64,000 nt of DNA from Strobilurus pachycystidiatus (GCA_019915135.1 JAHLMK010000003.1:2604001-2668000), one strand, 5' to 3'. Shown: positions 35,823-46,985, counted from the first letter of the stretch. Notes: generated by a model from the letters alone, not told the origin. Translations and numbers: made by a program.

Positions 35823-36005
35823 TTCGCTGCCGACTTGCTTAGGTGCTCAGGAAACACGTGATCTTTTCCCGCTTGTTTCCTGCCGCCAACACGTAGAGCA
35901 GTAGCAGCGGGGACAGGCAGGTAAGTGCCCTCCCGCCCATAGTAGAGTAGAGTAATCGTCAAATAAAACGGGTTCATACGAAATCTTGAATCAGTGGAAA
36001 GCCTG

Positions 36006-36143
36006 ACACCGAGGGCAGCCACCAGGGCAGACATCAGTGTCTGCCAATACGGCAGACACTCGAATCCAAGGGAGACACGAAGGCTCAATTTGTCTGCCGT
36101 ATTGGCAGACACTGATGTCTGCCCAAATGGCTGCCCTCGGTGT
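36006..36143. repeat. Long inverted repeat (about 53-bp arms)
   Basis: Left arm 36006-36058 starts ACACCGAGGGCAGCC and right arm 36091-36143 ends with its complement, with a 32-bp loop. Pairing is interrupted by a small bulge after CAGCC. Arms hold nested GGCAGACA/TGTCTGCC palindromes. It lies about 50 bp before the Spt5-like start codon. It may be a foldback MITE, or a transcribed hairpin. Confidence 0.9.
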
Positions 36144-36190
36144 GAGGGCCATGGCAGCAGCAAAATGCAGGGAGAGTCCAGGTCGCTAAT

Positions 36191-37756
36191 ATGAATTTCT
36201 TCCAGATGGATCTCAGCGAACTATTCGCCGTCGAGGCTGAGGAGTCTTTTGCAGATGGGGAGGATGAGTTAGATTATGAGGATGACCTGGAAGGTGTGTA
36301 ACCACGTCGCGCACCAAACCCACTTAGCCTGCATCATCTTAGGTAAATTGACGACGGAGCCAACCATCAACCCTCACAGCGTCGAAGCACCTCCTCAGCG
36401 TTGCAATCCCCCTCATCCTCGACTCATCCTCTACCACAATCAGACGCCTCTCATGACAGACACGGCTGGGTCGACCATCTTGCGGTGAGATACGCGTCGG
36501 GGCAGGGCCAAACCCTGCAAAGACCTTCCTTGCCGATGGACAACAATGACTACCCGCTAGAGAAACACTTCCTCGAGCGGGTCTACACAGACACATATAT
36601 CTATATCGTTCTTCTGTATTGCAAGGTTGGTCCGTTTCTCACAAATCTTCGAATGCGCCTAACTCCCATGTCAAGACCGGCTGCAAACCCGCAATGTTGT
36701 CACGCCTTGTCGAGGTGAAGAGCTCTCGCGCCGAGTTGAACATTCTTGTTGCTGTCCCACACCCACTCATCGACGGTGTCTTCCTGATTCTGGAGCGCGA
36801 CTTCAATCCCCTGATTGGCTACGTGCTCCAGTCAGATTGCCTGTGTCCGTTTCAGCTTCTTCCAGGCTGCAATGCAGTCCATCGTCAATCCTCCTACTAA
36901 TCCCCCTCGCTGGCGTCCTATATCTCCGATGTTCCAAACCACGCCGCCTTCCTCAAAGTCATCAAAGCTCCCCCCATCCCCCAACTTATCGGCAAGTGGG
37001 TTCAGATCCCAACGGGCTTGTACAAAGGGGATGTCGGGCTTGTTACTCGTCAAGACGTCTCTGATGAGGATGTTGCCAAAGCAGAAGTCTTGCAGAGGAG
37101 GATCGACAGAGCACAGCGCATGGCAGCGGATAAGAGGCAGGAGATTTACGGTCTCAGATTGCAGCGACAACCGGAGCTGGATGCTGCTCGGGAGAGGACT
37201 TGAGGGAAGTGGAGGCGAACACGCAGGAGGCGGGTCGGCCGCCTCAGACGGTTGACGCCCGTCGTGCTTGGCTGACGAAGAAGGCAGCTCTGGACGGCCA
37301 AAGAAGAAAGGCGAAGAAGATCAACGACACTTATGCTAGAATGGCAGCGGAGGCGGCTTGTGGATTGGAGGGGAGACAGGCAGAAGTCTGCCAGATTGAA
37401 AAGGACCGCGACGATATCCAGAATCAGCAAGGAGGGAACACGAGACGTTCGACGTCCACCTGCCGGCTGGCACCACCGGGAAGTATTGCTCGGCCTGTCA
37501 AATTCCAGCAAGGGGTCCTCCGCATCTATCAAGGCATCTCCCATCGTACCTTCGAGCACGATTTGGAGATCATCAATTTCCATACCTCCGTCGTGGTGCG
37601 TCATCTCACCAGTTACATCGGCCCCTCTCTCCTTGATCCCTTCTTCAGATCGCAGCATCCCACGTTGTCTCCTGCGTCCACTTTCCCATCAGCAAAATAC
37701 CGACGGGAAGCTTATGCATATTGGCATCTGGGTGGAAGCCCAGGTTGACGTAAAGA
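36191..37756 (+). pseudogene. Spt5-like (NGN/KOW) gene, copy 1
   Basis: Related to the transcription elongation factor Spt5. Exon 1 (from ATG 36191) is acidic (LFAVEAEESFADGEDELDYE), as at Spt5 N-termini, with donor GTGTGT after GAAG; the next exon resumes in frame after CTTAG with KLTTEPTINPHSVEAPP. NGN-like sequence is weak (about 36560-36830, including PHPLIDGVFLILERDF). A KOW motif is clear at about 36930-37060: DVPNHAAFLKVIKAPPIPQL, then GKWVQIPTGLYKGDVGLVTR. A coiled-coil-like basic segment follows, but only after a -1 shift at about 37200 where the KOW frame meets TGA. The later frame continues with FQQGVLRIYQGISH and HTSVVVRHLTSYIGPSLLDP. In this copy sequence beyond 37670 is unique, with a coding-like frame reaching 37914. 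Much shorter than true Spt5 (about 1000 residues); such short paralogues are repeat-associated in mushrooms. Confidence 0.6.
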
Positions 37757-38039
37757 ATTACGCCGAGAAGGGTGTCGAGGGCAAACCACGAACCATTGTC
37801 TTTTGCGAGGAAGCTTGCGTCCTTATAGGACACACTAGGCGAAATCATTGCAAATTACGAGTGGGAGAAGATGTGGAGCGGTATAAAAACCCAGTGGGTG
37901 GATATCTGACGTAGCAGCATCGTTTAGAAGTGTACACATAGACGAACTTCATATGTTAGTGTATCGGTAGTCAGGTGGAACATTGTATCAGTGTACATTG
38001 TCATATCTTGTTATTGTAGCCCTGTGGGTCGGCAAGATT

Positions 38040-38880
38040 CTTGGAGCCCTCCGCGAGACATTCATCGTCCGGAATGGGTTCATGTAAGGCGAGTTTGTGT
38101 TCAGTTCTAATGGAATCTGTAATTCACGAGTTTTTATAGTTGTATCATTCACGGGTGGTTCCAAAGATACCCAACGAGTTCTTGGTGAATGACTTTGGTC
38201 AAATTTGCATGGAGGAACAGCGTATCATTCTGCGGGGGTAGTACGGAAGGTCAGCTTGTATTCGAATCTTTGGATTTGAGTAACTCATGAACCATGCAAT
38301 CATATCAGCTACGGAGCCCTCTGGAGTGGCCTAGCGAAGTCTTGATGAAACTCCAATGTCGATTTCGAACGGAGAATAAGTGTATCGTTTGTGGCGTCGA
38401 CGGGAAGGTAAGTTTGTGCTCGAAACGTTGGAATTAGTAACTCATGAACGTCTCAATTATATTGCTACTCACAGTCGCGTGTCAGCTTCAGTATCAGACA
38501 TTGAGAGGATCTGTCAGTTTTGACCCCAAGCCCAGCTTTATACAGCAAACGCCTGTCTGCGCTACTAGAGCCGGTTTCCAGGCTACAATGACATTTCCGG
38601 CATCTATGCAAGCGCGTGTTCTTACTACAAAGACTGTCCGGATGTACAATTGTTGTCTGGCATTGGATCAAACCCTCATGGTGCAAGCAAGCGTGTGTAA
38701 GTAAAAGAGTTCTACAATTTGGCAGTAGCTCAGGCATGAACATATCAAGTGCCCGTCTCCTTAGGTTGCCTAGCATTTCAGTATGTGAGTAGAGACGTAG
38801 GCAACGCTCTGAGAATGTACCTTTCTTTTGCCCGGATCCGTGCATCGTGCATCTTGGTCCAGGTGGCGACGATGACCATC
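38040..38880 (+). pseudogene. Coding-like exons, unrecognised
   Basis: Three short plus-strand blocks are separated by intron-like DNA. Examples are LRSPLEWPSEVLMKLQCRFR followed by KCIVCGVDGK (38315-38407, then GTAAGT), and GYNDISGIYASACSYYKDCP to SNPHGASKR (about 38578-38695, then GTAAGT). The introns share a similar phrase (GTNNGNTTGTNNTCGAA...AACTCATGAAC), suggesting exon duplication. No domain is assigned. It meets the minus-strand gene at 38.8 kb tail to tail. Confidence 0.3.
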
Positions 38881-40710
38881 GAAAGTGCGAACAAAGCCGC
38901 AGCTTTTACAATGAATGACGGCGGTCAAAAGAATCGCCCAGACATCCATAGGAACGCCCAGTTGAGAGTTCCACTCCTTCCAACCCATGGCCAGACTGTC
39001 GTCCCCACCTGCTTCCAGTGCCAAAGTGATCTCCGAATTCACGGACATTGACCCGGGATATCCACGCAGTGGTACCTCCCAGTGAGCCGGCTTCTCGTGA
39101 AATTTCGCTACACCGCGACCACCATTCATCACATGTACAGCACAAATGCAAATCAAACACACCTTGGACAGCCCTTGGTTGATTACCACACATACCGGAG
39201 CTAGTGAGGTGGGCAGAATACCCTTCGTGTGAGAAGCAGCAGTTACATCCTTCGCCCTCGCAGGTGACGTTCAGGAGACGGTCATGGAAGCTGTCAAAGG
39301 GAAGTCCTACCACCGTCGTCAGGCATTGGACGGCAAGACCAAGACTCGATTGTTCATTTCGGTAACGCCACCGATCTGTGAAGGCAGCTGGGGCTTTTGA
39401 AGAATCGTATGGATCCAATAGAGCATGACCGAGCCAGGCAGGATGCCTTGTGTGGTTGACTGTTCATGTCATCAAAGACAACCGGTAAAACAGACCTTGA
39501 AATCAAACCCACTTTTGGTCTTGCCGTCAATGACGAATTTTTCCAACTGGTTGATAAGCTTTTTGTCTAGAAACGGGGTATCAGATACGCGAACACATTA
39601 TATATTGATTGGGAAAGTCTTACCGTAATCCTTGCGAGCGGCGGCTTGCTCCTTTGAAAATATTGTTAGATGGTTCTTGACCTGCGCAGGTCGAACAATT
39701 TGGAGACGTGGGAAAGGATGGGCGGGCTCCGTCGGAAAAGCGAACGAGTAGGGCCGGGCCTCGCGAGGGCGAAATATATTCGCCGGTGGCGTCCACGGAG
39801 CTCCGGAGGTTGATGGGCTGCTGCATGTAGAGGGTCTTTTGGCGAATTTTTTGCGAGGAGACCCTAGCATCTCCGAGTCCGAGTCCGAGTCCGCAACGTG
39901 GATTACTTCCGTTGCGGCCGCCTTGTTCCTTTTCTTGCTGGTCTTCTCGCTGGGTATATGGGCGACTGGACAGAATCAACGAGAAAGAAAGGGAATAGAG
40001 CAAGTTACATACAGAGATGTTGGGCGGACCTGGCTCCGTTTGCGAGATTGCGAACGGAGGGTATAGGGGGAGGGATTTTTCCAACTTTGGGTATCAAGAC
40101 TATCAAAGCGTAAGACGTTCGCTCTGTGATAATCAAAGAAACGAGAACTCACAATAAATGATGCATTCTGGTATTGTGCACGAGAAAAAATGGCCATGCA
40201 CGCCCATGATCTTGGTGCGGACGCATGTCATTTCGACGTCCTTGGTCTCGCGGAATGGATTCCGTCCATGAACAGGACACAGAGGCCGGAATGCCGTGCC
40301 GTCGTTAAAGGAATCCTGAAACGACAGGACCCCCTTTGGAACAGGGACATTTTTGGTGTCTGTGTAATGCCACACAGGCCTATGACAGATGAGAGCAGCA
40401 AAGGTCTAGCAAATAGAAATACAAACCGTTCCCAAACCATGATGGCCCAGTGGCCCGCATCGTCTGGTGGCTCCCGCTTGACCGTCAAGATGTAGTGATG
40501 CTTTGCAGCCTGTTCGCATAGGTTGATAACGTCTTGAAGACGTTGGCCTTGTAGGTCGCGCTTTGTGAGCTCGCGCTCGACTGGATTCTGAGCAGCCTGG
40601 TGGCTGATGATATAAGGCAACGTGGTGTCACCTCTTCGGGCCACTTCATGCGCATTGGAACGTGAAGAACTTGAAGCTATGCTGTTGATGTTCACGGTGA
40701 CGTTGGGCAT
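38780..40710 (-). CDS. Hypothetical Cys/His-cluster protein, multi-exon
   Basis: The first exon starts MPNVTVNINSIASSSSRSNA and contains INLCEQAAKHHYILTVKREP and GHWAIMVWERF. A second exon (about 40376-40150) has LCPVHGRNPF, then HGHFFSCTIPEC, a possible zinc-binding C-x-H...C-x4-C set reminiscent of GRF-type fingers. A third block (about 39930-39600) has basic and acidic tracts (KKRNKAA, DSDSDSE) suggesting nuclear location. After a Lys-rich helix (KKLINQLEKFVIDGKTKS), the last blocks carry CEGEGCNCCFSHEGYSAHL and, about 200 bp on, HCKSCGFVRTFDGHRRHLDQ followed by a Cys. These are two similar C-x2-4-C...H...C motifs. Exon joins are approximate. No family name can be given; a DNA-binding role is inference. 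Confidence 0.45.
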
Positions 40711-43019
40711 GGAGAAAGGATGGCAAGTGGGACACCAGGAGGGCTGAAGCCTTTATAATAACGTCAAGTCAATAGTGAGATGAACTCCGCACAATTGAAT
40801 AGGGTGTGGGGATCCAGGTTCGGAGATAGATATAATATAGATGGCGACAGTTGCGCAACGATGAGAAAAGTTAGGTGATCGAGGGCCATGGTGGAGGAAA
40901 GTACGGTGGCAGAGGGACCAATTCAGTGGCAACCCCCAACTCATGCAGCGCCGCGGAGTTTGGCTACAAAGGCAAAGGCAAAGTCAGAGTAAGTAATCCG
41001 CGACGCGCCTTTCCAGGCGAATAACAACTAAAAAGTCAACGTGGGGACGGATCAGGAAAGAGACAATGTACTGACAGCAAAACTGAGATATGCATGTCAT
41101 CCAGATGCTCTTGAGAAGAATTTGGCGTAACATGGCTTGCAGTATTGGTAAAAGCCATTCGTCGACCTCACCATACAGCTCCTCAACTTCATGTGCAGGA
41201 GAACAGTTTGAACATAGTAACGAATTCATCATCGGCAATGTTGACAGGTGTGTTATTGATTGATTGATTGAACCATTGATCTTAGACGTCACGTCGATCA
41301 TTAAGGTCGATCATTGCCGAGCCCAAATGAGCTCACAAAGCTGGCGTCGCACGGCCTCGTGAATTCTCTTCTAACTTCCACACAAATCGGTTCGACATCG
41401 AGGTATTTGAATCATAGCGGAAGGCAAGTTTGGGCTGCCGACAAACTAGAGGCATGTTAGGGTTTATTCGCGTAGTCCCAAAAGATCAAGGCATGTATTG
41501 AGAGTCAATCAGAGCGGGTGGCGGCGGATACACCCTATCCTTTGGATTTCAGTCCTACAATCAATAAGCTGTCGGCGATGGGGTGTATCCGGCACTCGGT
41601 CAGAAGTCGTGCTGTGTTCTTCATGGGCTAGATGCACGTTATAATATATCCATCTATCTGAGACGCAATGCTCCACCTCTCAAATCGTGGCTTGATTGGT
41701 TTTTAGACTTCTTTCGGATACACCCTAATGCGCGACAAAACCGGTCGCGAGCTACAGCACGTTGCAGTACAATTGTAGGCTGTCCAACCAAACGACGTTT
41801 CCCGGTGGCCTTCGTATTCAACGTCCCTCCACCCCCAAAAAAGGCCAACATCTGGACACAAATGTCGTAGTGTCTTGAATAATTATGTTGACCTTGGCGG
41901 AGTTGAACCTCGTCTGACAGAACCTGAGAAACATGAGGAAATCAAGAACCTCGCCCCCAAGAAGGATGGTAACGGAATCGATTACTTTCATACAGCTGCA
42001 GTAGTATTTCACTCAGGGCAGGCGAAGCCACTGCCAGATCTCTAAATTCGCGAATCGCTGCTGTCGCCTCTATTTGGGACATGGAAAATGTGCTGAATAC
42101 CTTCATTCCGTCCCAGAACTATTTATTTTTTGGAATCTAATCAGAAATATCATCACGACGCGAGCTCTCAAGTGTGCAGAGGGTCCTATTAAGAGTTGCA
42201 CGAAAAAAAACCCGTTCCTGAATAAAAGGAACTTGGGCGCGGTTATCTGGGAGAGTGTTATACCCGCTCCCGCACTAACTGAAAACGAGGATACACGGCG
42301 TTCAATGGAAGGAGGTTATTGCTGCTACCTTTCCTCCGAGTCAGGCCTGACTTACATGCATACATACTGCCAGAAAATGGAGCCATCGAAATGATTACAT
42401 TACTTCTTGTGATTATCGGCCGAAAAGGCACCGATTAAGCGCATCAGTTCTTCCCTTAAGGGCTAGCGCTCATTGACGAACATGCTACTGTAAGTAGCTG
42501 TAAGTAAGTTTATACAATATGACACATCCAGTACGAAGACGCCGGGAAGCTATTACTATCCGCCCTCCCTGGAAATTGTATTACCGCCATATATCGGCGA
42601 GCTTCGCTGATAACTTCCACCGCGCCACAGGTTCCTAACCATTTTATCTCGCGTATATTGCCCAAATTTACCAGAAGGCTAACCGTTTATCGACTTGTGT
42701 ACCAGACAATAACTTACCCGCACCCTCGGAGATCGCAAACGTTTCGAGACCGACTCCACGCTTCTGTGGTCATTCTGCCCCTGCCATATGTATTATGCGT
42801 TTATCGATACACCTTCCCCAATACACTTCCTACATCCCGCTACCCGCGACATCCGCTCCTCCGCCAGCGGTCCTGAGAGGAGACTCCTGGCTCCAGGATG
42901 GGCCATGATCATCGCTAACGCGTGGGTCGTTCATGAGGGCCGACGCGTGAAGCTGACGCAAACGGAGAGACTAATAGCGACATCGATACGTTGCGCAGCG
43001 TCGGCAGGTTATATCTTGC
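40711..43019. other. Long gene-poor stretch
   Basis: Short open frames only, including a 105-codon minus frame (41301-40984) and a 126-codon plus frame (42788-43168), none recognised. The motif GGATACACCCTA occurs directly at 41527 and 41716 and inverted at about 41583, so 41525-41592 can fold as a hairpin, perhaps a decayed MITE end. Confidence 0.4.
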
Positions 43020-43530
43020 TTAGGAAGCTAGACAGAATGAAGGGTACCCAGGCAGCTTGTATCTTTTGGCCCCGTGCGTCCCTTTGTCGGTCCAGAGCAG
43101 AGCGCGTATGGTTTCATCTATACTCGGGTGATGCCGAGTTGCCGGGGGTGCGTCACTTTTGCGCATAACGAGTAGCACATCCCTGCGAATGGCCTTGAAG
43201 CCCCCAATCTGTGACGCCGTTGGCTTCCTCCAGTCCTTGTCAGTGCTGAAGATGTCGCCAATTAAAACATAGTCCACGTTAGAAACACCGCGCCAAAGGG
43301 CAAAGTCAGTTGGCTTGTGCGATCCCTGATCGTTCTTGACATCTTTCAGGACGCCGACTTCAATGTCCTTGACGATGATAGTGGTTGGTACACTACCATA
43401 CGAGGTGCTGAGAGCCTGACCGAGACAGTACCATCCGGCGGGAACATGACATCAAGACACCAATGTCTATGAACCTGTGGCTCGTACAGTTGTGCCTCCA
43501 GGTGGCCAAGCCATCCAAGTTGGCGACCCC
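43020..43530 (-). pseudogene. Vps62-like domain fragment
   Basis: Minus-strand sequence resembles the Vps62 (DUF946-like) family: VPAGWYCLGQALSTSYGSVP, then IIVKDIEVGVLKDVKN, SHKPTDFALWRGVSNVDYVL, IGDIFSTDKDWRKPTASQIG and GFKAIRRDVLLVMRKSD, ending LLWTDKGTHGAKR. Alternating GW/GDIF motifs are typical of that family. The role of these proteins is poorly known. The N-terminal side breaks at about 43440-43530, where a tandem duplication follows, and no start is visible. A true short gene cannot be excluded. Confidence 0.5.
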
Positions 43531-43628
43531 CTAGCCTTTGTTGGTAGCCATTTGGTTGTAAAGAACGGCAGTAAGTTGGCGACACCCTAGCCTTTGTTGG
43601 TAGCCATTTGGTTGTAAAGAACGGCAGT
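43517..43628. repeat. 56-bp tandem duplication
   Basis: Units 43517-43572 and 43573-43628 differ at one base. They adjoin the truncated end of the Vps62-like fragment. Confidence 0.9.
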
Positions 43629-44309
43629 CTTATATACGCGAAGGCCTTGTGCATTCTTATGATGGATACACGATCCACGCCCAGGATATATCTCACAGGC
43701 TGCATTGACTGCGTGCTGCAATGGGCTTTCAGCGTAAAATGGTGACAAAGAGGGTGTAACTCCAGGTCTTGTCGTATGGAATCGGCCGAGTGTAGAGGAG
43801 GCGACCAAGAGTGCTTAACTCTCGCAAGGAGATAGAGCAGGAAGAACGGACAAAGAGTTCACGTCGAGGAAAGAGTTATGAGTGGTTTTATTTGTGATAC
43901 CGGTCATATGGGACTGTAAGAAGACACGGACGAAGCGAGAAGAAGTGCATGGGTGTTGCTCGTTATTGGAGCGCTTGAGTGCGTGATAAGGCGCGCGATC
44001 TTTGTGTGGAATCCGACTCTGGTGAATTATATTTGTGCTTCTGAATCTCACTGGCAAATGCAGATAGTCGCACGCTTTGCCGATGTGTCATGACTCATGA
44101 GCTGGGTATAATTTTAAAAAATTTCCCTCCCTCTCTCAAATAAAAAATTTGGTATTATTGATCTGACTAGGGAGACTATGAGCTGGGGGCGTTGTCGGTG
44201 ATAAGTGCAAGCCGTGTTAACGCTTTCAATGATGTTAGACGCTGGCGACGGGGGCCACCTCCAGCTTCCAAAAGCCCAGTCAAATTGTACATTGGATTAT
44301 TAATAAGGC
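43629..44309. other. Intergenic stretch
   Basis: No gene supported. A short AT-rich patch lies at 44110-44160 (runs of A and T around AATTTTAAAAAATTT). Confidence 0.45.
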
Positions 44310-45618
44310 TTATACCGCAAAATCGACGTTGTGGCCCAGCATAAACGAGTCCCTTTCTTGATGCCCTCGTTTATGCTTTCCTTCTTGATGCTGTCCTCGT
44401 TTGCGCTGTCCTCGCCTAAATATTGGATACTCGCACCTGAGTTGTCCGATGGTGCAGTGACTAAGAGTTCCTGGTCAGCTGAGATATCTGCATATGAGGT
44501 GTTTCAACATACTTGCACGGGCCTCCATCTGGAGCAGGCCGACACTTGATCTTGCTGTACCTGCAGAAGTAGCATGCTGCGGAGATACTGATCCAGCCCT
44601 CCGCGCGCGAGTGTTGGCTCATGTCGGGACATACGTCTGGTGGTACAAGCTCAAGCCGTCCTCGCCTGGATATTGGATACTCGCACTTGAGTTGTCTGAT
44701 CGTGCATTGACTAAAGTTCCTGGTCAGCTGAGATATCCGCATATGAGGTGTTTCAACATACTTGCACGGGCCTCCATGTGGAGCAGGTCGACACTTGATC
44801 TTGCGGTACCTGCAGAAGTAGCAGGCCGCGAAGACCCTGCTCCCGCCCTCCCCGTGCGAGTGTTGGCTTGGTGCGAGAACCGGACGCGAGACCTGGGGAA
44901 AGACGTCTGGTAACACACGCTGGAGATCAGGGTGGGTAGGCGCCGTGGCGTACATAGATGCAATGTGAGGAGCAAATTCTGTGTAAGAAGAATGCGGAAG
45001 AGGATGCAGTTCGTGTCGGGGAGGGCTCTGCATCAAGTCGGGGGTTATTGTCAGATGATAAATGGTCAGAAGCATTTGAGCGGGCTGACATATGACTGAT
45101 CGATGTCTGACGGAGCGCCATGAGAAGACATCGCTGGCATGATCTTGTGTTGTTGAGAGTGATGACCGTCGCTTTCTTGGACAGTCACGGACTGCAGGCC
45201 GGACTGTTAGAAATGGACTCAGCTAAATGTTTGTTTGTACGACGCAAGAACACTGACCTGGGCAGGATACAACGGTCTAATGTGATAGAAGGATGGAGGA
45301 GTGATAGCTGGCGGCAGAGGGAGAAGCGAGGGAGCAGTGATTTCCTGCTCATAGTCGAGGACTTCGTCCTTGACGGCAGCGTTGGACCAAGACGGCTGGT
45401 ATCGGTCATCCAGCTCGGGTGGCCTCGTAATATCGAGTGATCTCCCCAACCTCCCGGTAGCATAAATCGGCGTTGGCGAGAAGATGGACGCTGGGTATGA
45501 TAACATTGCTAGTTAGAAGAAAAACCCGTAGGCAGCGGCTTTGAGGATGACAGAAAGCTGGGGTGATGACAACTGGAGACCGTGACTCGCTCTTGAAATA
45601 AGTGGACGACTCAGTCAT
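44310..45618 (-). CDS. Zn2Cys6 transcription factor with doubled zinc cluster
   Basis: Fungal binuclear-cluster DNA-binding protein. N-terminal exons include MTESSTYFKSESRSPVVITP (from 45618), then SYPASIFSPTPIYATGRLGR and a Pro-rich stretch (45480-45260). The next is MALRQTSISHMSARSNASDH (from 45121) and MQSPPRHELHPLPHSSYTEF. The zinc cluster is ACYFCRYRKIKCRPAPHGGP-CK, an intron (GTATGT to CTTTAG), then QCTIRQLKCEYP, giving C-x2-C-x6-C-x8-C and C-x6-C. The frame then runs through about 30 linker residues into a second cluster (ACYFCRYSKIKCRPAPDGGP, same intron, HCTIGQLRCEYP) and a basic Gln/His tail ending at 44310. Both clusters keep all six cysteines. The 5' exon joins are tentative, and the protein ends soon after the clusters, so a C-terminal domain may be lost. 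Confidence 0.7.
44408..44910 (-). repeat. About 250-bp tandem duplication of the zinc-cluster exons
   Basis: 44408-44657 and 44658-44910 align at offset 250 (249 after a one-base gap), including the intron and parts of both flanking exons. Divergence is several percent, so it is older than the 4.15-kb duplication. The upstream-coding unit carries an extra stretch of about 19 bp near 44873-44895. The frame between the two clusters is open. Confidence 0.88.
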
Positions 45619-46599
45619 CGCGTTGTTTACTTCTTTACCCTAGCAAGACGGCCCGTGGAGTAGAATTCTGCGTTTTTTCTCACTTGCCGACTGAGTCAAT
45701 CAAAATTTGATGCTGCCAATCCGAAATATCTAAGAAACCTGAGTAGCTACTAGCCAGCTACACCCTAAAGTTGCGACCTGTGAACTCGAGCAGCCATTCG
45801 ACGCAATATTACTGAATTAAAGAAAACGAGCCCAGATCCACGACCATGGCAGTGTTTCCTTGTGGAAGGGTCAAGATTGAAATCGTCGACCTCTTCGGTT
45901 CGGCGACGTGAGGGTGAAGCGTGGATGACCGACGGCGAAAATAAGGTTGATAGATCGGAAGCAAATCATAATATGGAGATGGCCCTGCCAAATGGAATTA
46001 TTATCACCAATAGTTCGCCTTCAAGAGTATGGTGGCGTAGGGGGGAGGATGTTGAACGTCGAGACTCTAGACTGTGTTCAGCCACTGCCAAGTGATTGCA
46101 GGCGTGAGACAGTCCATAGTTGGGTGAGAGAAATTCAGATGCACAAGTCCGGGCGAAGTATGCCACACTGAGTTGTCGTGTCTCTGTGGCTTGATTGTTC
46201 TAACTTCTTAAGCCACATACTAGATCAGCAAAGTAGGAAGTGCTTCCCAGGGTACTTCCCGCACTTGTAGAAGCTCGAGAAGCTCCAAAAGCTCAAAAGT
46301 ACCCTTGCTTCCACAAGCTAGGTCATTTTGCTTGGGAAGCACCCCCAATACTTCTACAAGTAGTAGGTGCTTGGCAGCTCTGATATATAACCGGTTATGC
46401 GGGCATTGCTTGGCTCTCAACGGTGGTGGGGGCTGGTGGGGGACGCTTTCAAACAACGACGAAAGATAGATAAAAATCAAATATATAACGTCTGAATATA
46501 CTGTAATATCACATGGCTGTACGCTATGGCATTTGCTCCTCCTCGTATCCTTGGGGGCTTCTTACCCTCGATGTCGGTGTAGTAGCTCACGGTCTTCTC
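45619..46599. other. Intergenic stretch
   Basis: No gene is supported. 46235-46375 is rich in GGAAGTGCTTCCC-like and CTTCTACAAG-like strings in both orientations, possibly a decayed foldback repeat. Confidence 0.4.
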
Positions 46600-46985
46600 C
46601 TCGTCATTGCGTGTCCCCATCTGTGCCGTTCGCCCTCGTCAGTGCATTCATCCTCGTCAGTGCCTTCGTCCTCGTCAGTGTTATTCATCCTCGTCAGCCT
46701 TGTTGCCTCGTCCTCGTCCGTGTCGCTCGTCCTCGTCCGTGTCGCCGTCCTCGTCCTCGTCCTCGTCAGTGTCGTTCGTTCTCTTCTGTGCTGTTCGTCC
46801 TCGTCTGGCTCGTGCTCGTCATCGTCTGGCTCGTCCTCGTCCTCGTTCGTGGTGTTCGTCCTCGTCCGTGTCGTTTGTCGCGTCTATGCCGTTCGTCCTC
46901 GTCCGTGTCGCTCATCCTCGTCCGTCCGTCCGTATCGTTCGTCCTCGTCCGTCCGTATCGCCGCTCGTCCGCGTTGTTCGTCCTT
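46600..46985. repeat. CGTCCTCGTC-type imperfect minisatellite
   Basis: Dense repeats of TCGTCCTCGTCCGTGTCG and variants. All three plus-strand frames stay open for 150-196 codons only because of the repeat. The minus strand would encode Arg/Thr/Asp/Glu repeats (DEDERHGR). No start or flanking exons suggest a gene. Confidence 0.85.

Larger units (their letters stand above)
33518..37670 (+). repeat. 4,153-bp direct duplication, copy 1
   Basis: Identical to 54888-59040 at a constant offset of 21,370 bp, so no indel exists across the unit. I found eight substitutions: copy-1 positions 33550, 33627, 33647, 35811, 35881, 36876, 37300 and 37465, giving about 99.8% identity. Left microhomology is CGA; the right end is inside an open reading frame. 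No flanking target-site duplication or terminal repeat is evident. It may be a segmental duplication, a capture inside a larger element, or an assembly duplication. The left 2.6 kb hold no recognised gene; the right 1.5 kb hold an Spt5-like gene. Confidence 0.95.

Noticed and set aside
33518..37670. Reading the 4.15-kb unit as an LTR retrotransposon or a pair of long LTRs
   Set aside because: No TG...CA ends, primer-binding site, polypurine tract, gag-pol sequence or target duplication was seen between or around the copies.
41525..41592. GGATACACCC hairpin as a transposon end
   Set aside because: Only about 10-13 bp pair and a third copy is in direct orientation; too weak to call a mobile element.
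46232..46380. Possible MITE from GTGCTTCCC and CTTCTACAAG words in both orientations
   Set aside because: The inverted words occur in swapped order, so they do not form terminal inverted repeats, and no target duplication was seen.
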